A stretch of 64,000 bases of DNA from an uncultured Lacinutrix sp. (GTDB lineage Bacteria > Bacteroidota > Bacteroidia > Flavobacteriales > Flavobacteriaceae): positions 273,016 to 337,015 of the forward strand of contig NZ_CANMSJ010000004.1 in assembly GCF_947500605.1 (NCBI RefSeq), given 5' to 3'. Shown here piece after piece: positions 61,683 through 64,000 of this stretch. Each line of letters begins with the position of its first letter. Within the stretch, counting starts at the first letter, position 1. The notes under the pieces are model-generated. The model saw only the letters and a program-made list of their open reading frames with translations, did not search any database and had not been told where the DNA came from. Made by a program: the position numbers and the translations under genes.

Positions 61683-63698
61683 TTAAATTGGGATTTCTAT
61701 ATTTATTGTTGTGCCTTTATTAATTTGAGTATTTATTTTCTGTTTTCCTCCAATGGCACTCACTCTAGATTTGATATTTTTTAAGCCTATACCTTCTTTT
61801 TGTTTAGAGCTATCGTAACCAACACCATCATCTATTATGGATAAAGATATTAAATTATCTTCTTGTTGCACTATTATGTTTACAAGTTTTGCTTTTGCAT
61901 GTTTGTAAATATTTTGAAGCGATTCTTGTATAATTCTATAAATATGTATTTTAGTTTTATTAGTTAAGTTCTCCCATTTTATATCATGGTTCATTTTAGT
62001 TTTGTAATCTAAACCATAGGCTGTGCATTGTGTTTCAACTAGTGTATTAATCATATCTGAGAAACTAGCATGCGAAATAAAATCGGTATTTAAATCATGA
62101 GAAACTTTACGAATATCCTTCTCTATTTCCATTAAATCTTTAATGTAATTTTCTCTACTAATAATAGCCTCTTTTGTATTAACCATGTTAAGACTATCTA
62201 AACTAAGCCTGGTACCAAACAATCTACCTAAAATTCCATCGTGTATTTCTTGAGATATCCTCTTTTTTTCTACAGCTCTAGCCTCATCCATTTTATCTTG
62301 TTGAGATAACATAAGATTATATATCTCTTCATTAGCCTCTTGTTGCTGCTGCGCAAGCTCAAGCTCTTTATTTTTTTCTCGTTGTGTTTTAATAATATAT
62401 AAAAGCAATATAGAAAGCAAGAGTACTATTGAAGTAATTACTAACCAAAGATTCTGTTTTGAAATGGCTTCTTTCTCTTGTATTATTACATCTGTCTCGT
62501 AATCTATTCTTGCAAATTTGTTTCTCATAGAACGCTCTGCTGTTATTAAACTATCGTTTAATTTTATGTACTTGTTTAAGAAAATATCAGATGAGTCTTT
62601 TTCAAGTTCAGATTTTGTTATTAATGTTTTAAAAACAAAACTATTTGTTTTAGTATTTTTTGCAATTTTATAAGCCAGATTAACATATTTTTTAGCTGAA
62701 TCTACTTGATCTATTTCTTTTAAGAATTCAGCATAATAAGTACTAGTTCCCATAATGCCTATTTCGTCTTCCATGACGCTGGATATTTTAAACGCTTCAC
62801 TAAACATCTCTCCTATTTCTTCTGAAACAAAATCATTATTTAAGAATTTAGAATAAGCTAAGTTTGCTTTTATATTAGCATAAGATTCAGGATCGTTAGC
62901 GTATAAGCTATCATCCTCAAGGAGAGTATTAAAAATTTTAATAGCACTTGGGTAATCTCCTTTTCTTCTATAAATTGATCCAATATTATTTTTAGAATAT
63001 AAAATATAATAATAAGCATTAGGTTCGTCTTCCAAAACACTTATAGAGAGATTATAGTACTCTAGTGCTTTATCAAAGTTTTTAAGCTCGCCAGAAATTA
63101 TACCCAGTAAATTATACTTATCCCATTTAGCAAAATTGTTTTCTTCATTATTAGGTAGCTTCTCTAACGTTTTTAATGCTCTTACTGTATTAATTTCGGC
63201 ACCAATATAATCTCTCTCAGACTGCTGAATATAGCTCATATTAGACAATACATTAATATAATCTTTAGTATCCCCTAAAGCTTCGTATTGCTTTACCGCT
63301 TTCGAATAATAAAAATAGGCGCTATCTTGCTTAGATTCTTCATCATAAGCGTAACCTAAAATAAAATTTGCATTTGCTAGAGCAGCAGAATCTTTAATTT
63401 TGCTAGCTATTTTTATAATTTCAAAATTTACCGACTTAAGTTTTTCGGTATTTAATTGATTCAAATAAATTGAAGATAAAGCCTTTTGGCTTTTAATTAT
63501 AGTTGAATCTTCTCCATAGTTTTTAGAGCGTTCTATGGCTTTTTTAGCATATACAATACGCTTGTTAAAAGATGAATTTGTGTTTTTAGAATATTCCCTA
63601 TAAGCATATATAGAGTCTAATTCAATATTCGATTTCTCCTTTTGAGCAAAAGAAAAATAGAATGAAAAAATACAAATTAAAATAAAGAGTTGTTTCAA
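61683..63698 (-). CDS. TPR-containing sensor histidine kinase (HisKA_3 type)
   Basis: A 671-residue membrane kinase. Signal peptide (FILICIFSFYFSFAQ), then a periplasmic TPR array (~60-390, for example SAALANANFILGYAYDEESKQDSAYFYYSKAVKQYE), one span (LWLVITSIVLLLSILLLYIIKT, ~423-445), a coiled coil, HisKA_3 with phospho-His in KKRISQEIHDGILGRLFGTRL, and an ATPase domain (THIYRIIQESLQNIYKHAKA, DDGVGYD, GIGLKNIKSRVSAIGG). It is paired with the LuxR-type regulator. A small secreted peptide is encoded upstream on the same strand. Confidence 0.94.
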   Translation of the reverse strand: MKQLFILICIFSFYFSFAQKEKSNIELDSIYAYREYSKNTNSSFNKRIVYAKKAIERSKNYGEDSTIIKSQKALSSIYLNQLNTEKLKSVNFEIIKIASKIKDSAALANANFILGYAYDEESKQDSAYFYYSKAVKQYEALGDTKDYINVLSNMSYIQQSERDYIGAEINTVRALKTLEKLPNNEENNFAKWDKYNLLGIISGELKNFDKALEYYNLSISVLEDEPNAYYYILYSKNNIGSIYRRKGDYPSAIKIFNTLLEDDSLYANDPESYANIKANLAYSKFLNNDFVSEEIGEMFSEAFKISSVMEDEIGIMGTSTYYAEFLKEIDQVDSAKKYVNLAYKIAKNTKTNSFVFKTLITKSELEKDSSDIFLNKYIKLNDSLITAERSMRNKFARIDYETDVIIQEKEAISKQNLWLVITSIVLLLSILLLYIIKTQREKNKELELAQQQQEANEEIYNLMLSQQDKMDEARAVEKKRISQEIHDGILGRLFGTRLSLDSLNMVNTKEAIISRENYIKDLMEIEKDIRKVSHDLNTDFISHASFSDMINTLVETQCTAYGLDYKTKMNHDIKWENLTNKTKIHIYRIIQESLQNIYKHAKAKLVNIIVQQEDNLISLSIIDDGVGYDSSKQKEGIGLKNIKSRVSAIGGKQKINTQINKGTTINIEIPI

Positions 63699-63789
63699 GG
63701 TTTATGCTTTGATTTTATCAAATTTAAACTAAAAAAAATAAAAATTTGTTTTAAATACGTATCCATATTGAAACCTAAAAGTGTAAAGT

Positions 63790-63972
63790 TTAACCTTGAG
63801 ATGGCACTTTTCTTTTTCCTCTTATCTCAATAAATGCTGTTAAGTCAACACTTGGCTTAGATAATTCGTGATTTACTGTTTCTGTAACTGTATCTGTATC
63901 GTTAGATGGTAATACTGCAGTTAGTAATCCTATTGAAAAAAGTGCGATTAATGTTAGTTTAAGGGTTTTCAT
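63790..63972 (-). CDS. 60-residue secreted peptide precursor, function unknown
   Basis: A short protein with an N-terminal signal (MKTLKLTLIALFSIGLLTAV), an acidic middle (SNDTDTVTETVNHELSKPSVD) and a basic end (IEIRGKRKVPSQG). No family is recognised. The ATG at 63972 fits the signal peptide. It ends 91 bases before the TPR kinase gene on the same strand, so the peptide may be a signal or partner of that kinase (inference). Its promoter lies at or beyond the window edge. Confidence 0.65.
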   Translation of the reverse strand: MKTLKLTLIALFSIGLLTAVLPSNDTDTVTETVNHELSKPSVDLTAFIEIRGKRKVPSQG

Positions 63973-64000
63973 GTTAGTTTGTTTTATGTTGCTATTAATG

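Noticed and set aside
1..64000. CRISPR arrays, prophage, insertion sequences, rRNA
   Set aside because: No regularly spaced repeats, transposase, integrase, phage structural genes or rRNA segments were recognised.

Overview
The window looks like chromosome of a marine-type Flavobacteriaceae bacterium (Bacteroidota). It is very AT-rich, two proteins carry C-terminal type IX secretion (T9SS) sorting domains, promoters show the Bacteroidota -7 element TANNTTTG, and Shine-Dalgarno sites are mostly absent. Families typical of this group are present (DUF4407, DUF1697, HI0933-like flavoprotein, BlaI/M56 pairs, TPR histidine kinases). I see no phage, insertion sequence, CRISPR array or rRNA; there is one tRNA-Leu(TAG).

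Layout. 0-20 kb is mixed housekeeping and signalling: a TetR regulator; an overlapping DUF1697/flavoprotein/glycerophosphodiesterase operon; a 1236-residue phosphoesterase with a kinase-like middle and an Omp85-type barrel; an HD phosphohydrolase fused to a Pycsar-effector-like membrane domain; a GAF protein; the tRNA; an M20 dipeptidase; a secreted M28 peptidase; a BlaI/M56 sensor pair; a DUF4407 protein; and PhnA/DUF1272 zinc-ribbon proteins. 20-34.5 kb is an exopolysaccharide-type locus: ManA, a glycosyltransferase-like protein, a response-regulator/GT2 fusion, a large multi-spanning membrane protein, an Ig-like secreted protein, a membrane-anchored GH5-like hydrolase, a GT4, a flippase, a STAS protein and a TPR/beta-barrel exporter. 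34.5-41.6 kb has two thioredoxin-fold lipoproteins, a PAS kinase plus response regulator, a large T9SS surface protein and a CAP-domain lipoprotein. 42-48.1 kb is one tightly packed operon: receiver protein, H-NOX heme sensor, soluble PAS kinase, FIST (NosP-like) protein, second soluble kinase, Hpt protein and LytTR response regulator. 48.6-56 kb returns to housekeeping genes (MmcQ/YjbR, DUF4230, cyclase, HemW, RuvC, a flippase-like/GT2 pair). 56-64 kb has a second BlaI/M56 system with a TonB-like output domain, DUF456, a TPR kinase/LuxR regulator pair and a 60-residue secreted peptide.

The main discovery is a candidate regulon. Seven promoters, all on the minus strand between 22.9 and 48.6 kb, carry direct repeats (core TGTMGACGAATGG read on the plus strand) with a 21-22 bp period, the geometry expected for LytTR regulators. 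The central repeat lies 48-49 bp upstream of a TANNTTTG-like -7 element in every case. These promoters drive the REC-GT2/GT/ManA operon, the GT4, the STAS/flippase operon, the T9SS surface protein, the CAP lipoprotein, an unknown 95-residue protein, and the H-NOX/NosP-like phosphorelay operon itself, whose last gene encodes the LytTR regulator. The simplest reading (inference) is that nitric oxide, or another heme ligand, is sensed by two cytosolic sensors that feed two kinases, Hpt and LytTR, which controls polysaccharide production, surface proteins and its own operon. I see no c-di-GMP (GGDEF/EAL) protein in the window.

All assignments come from reading sequence motifs. No database search or structure prediction was run.
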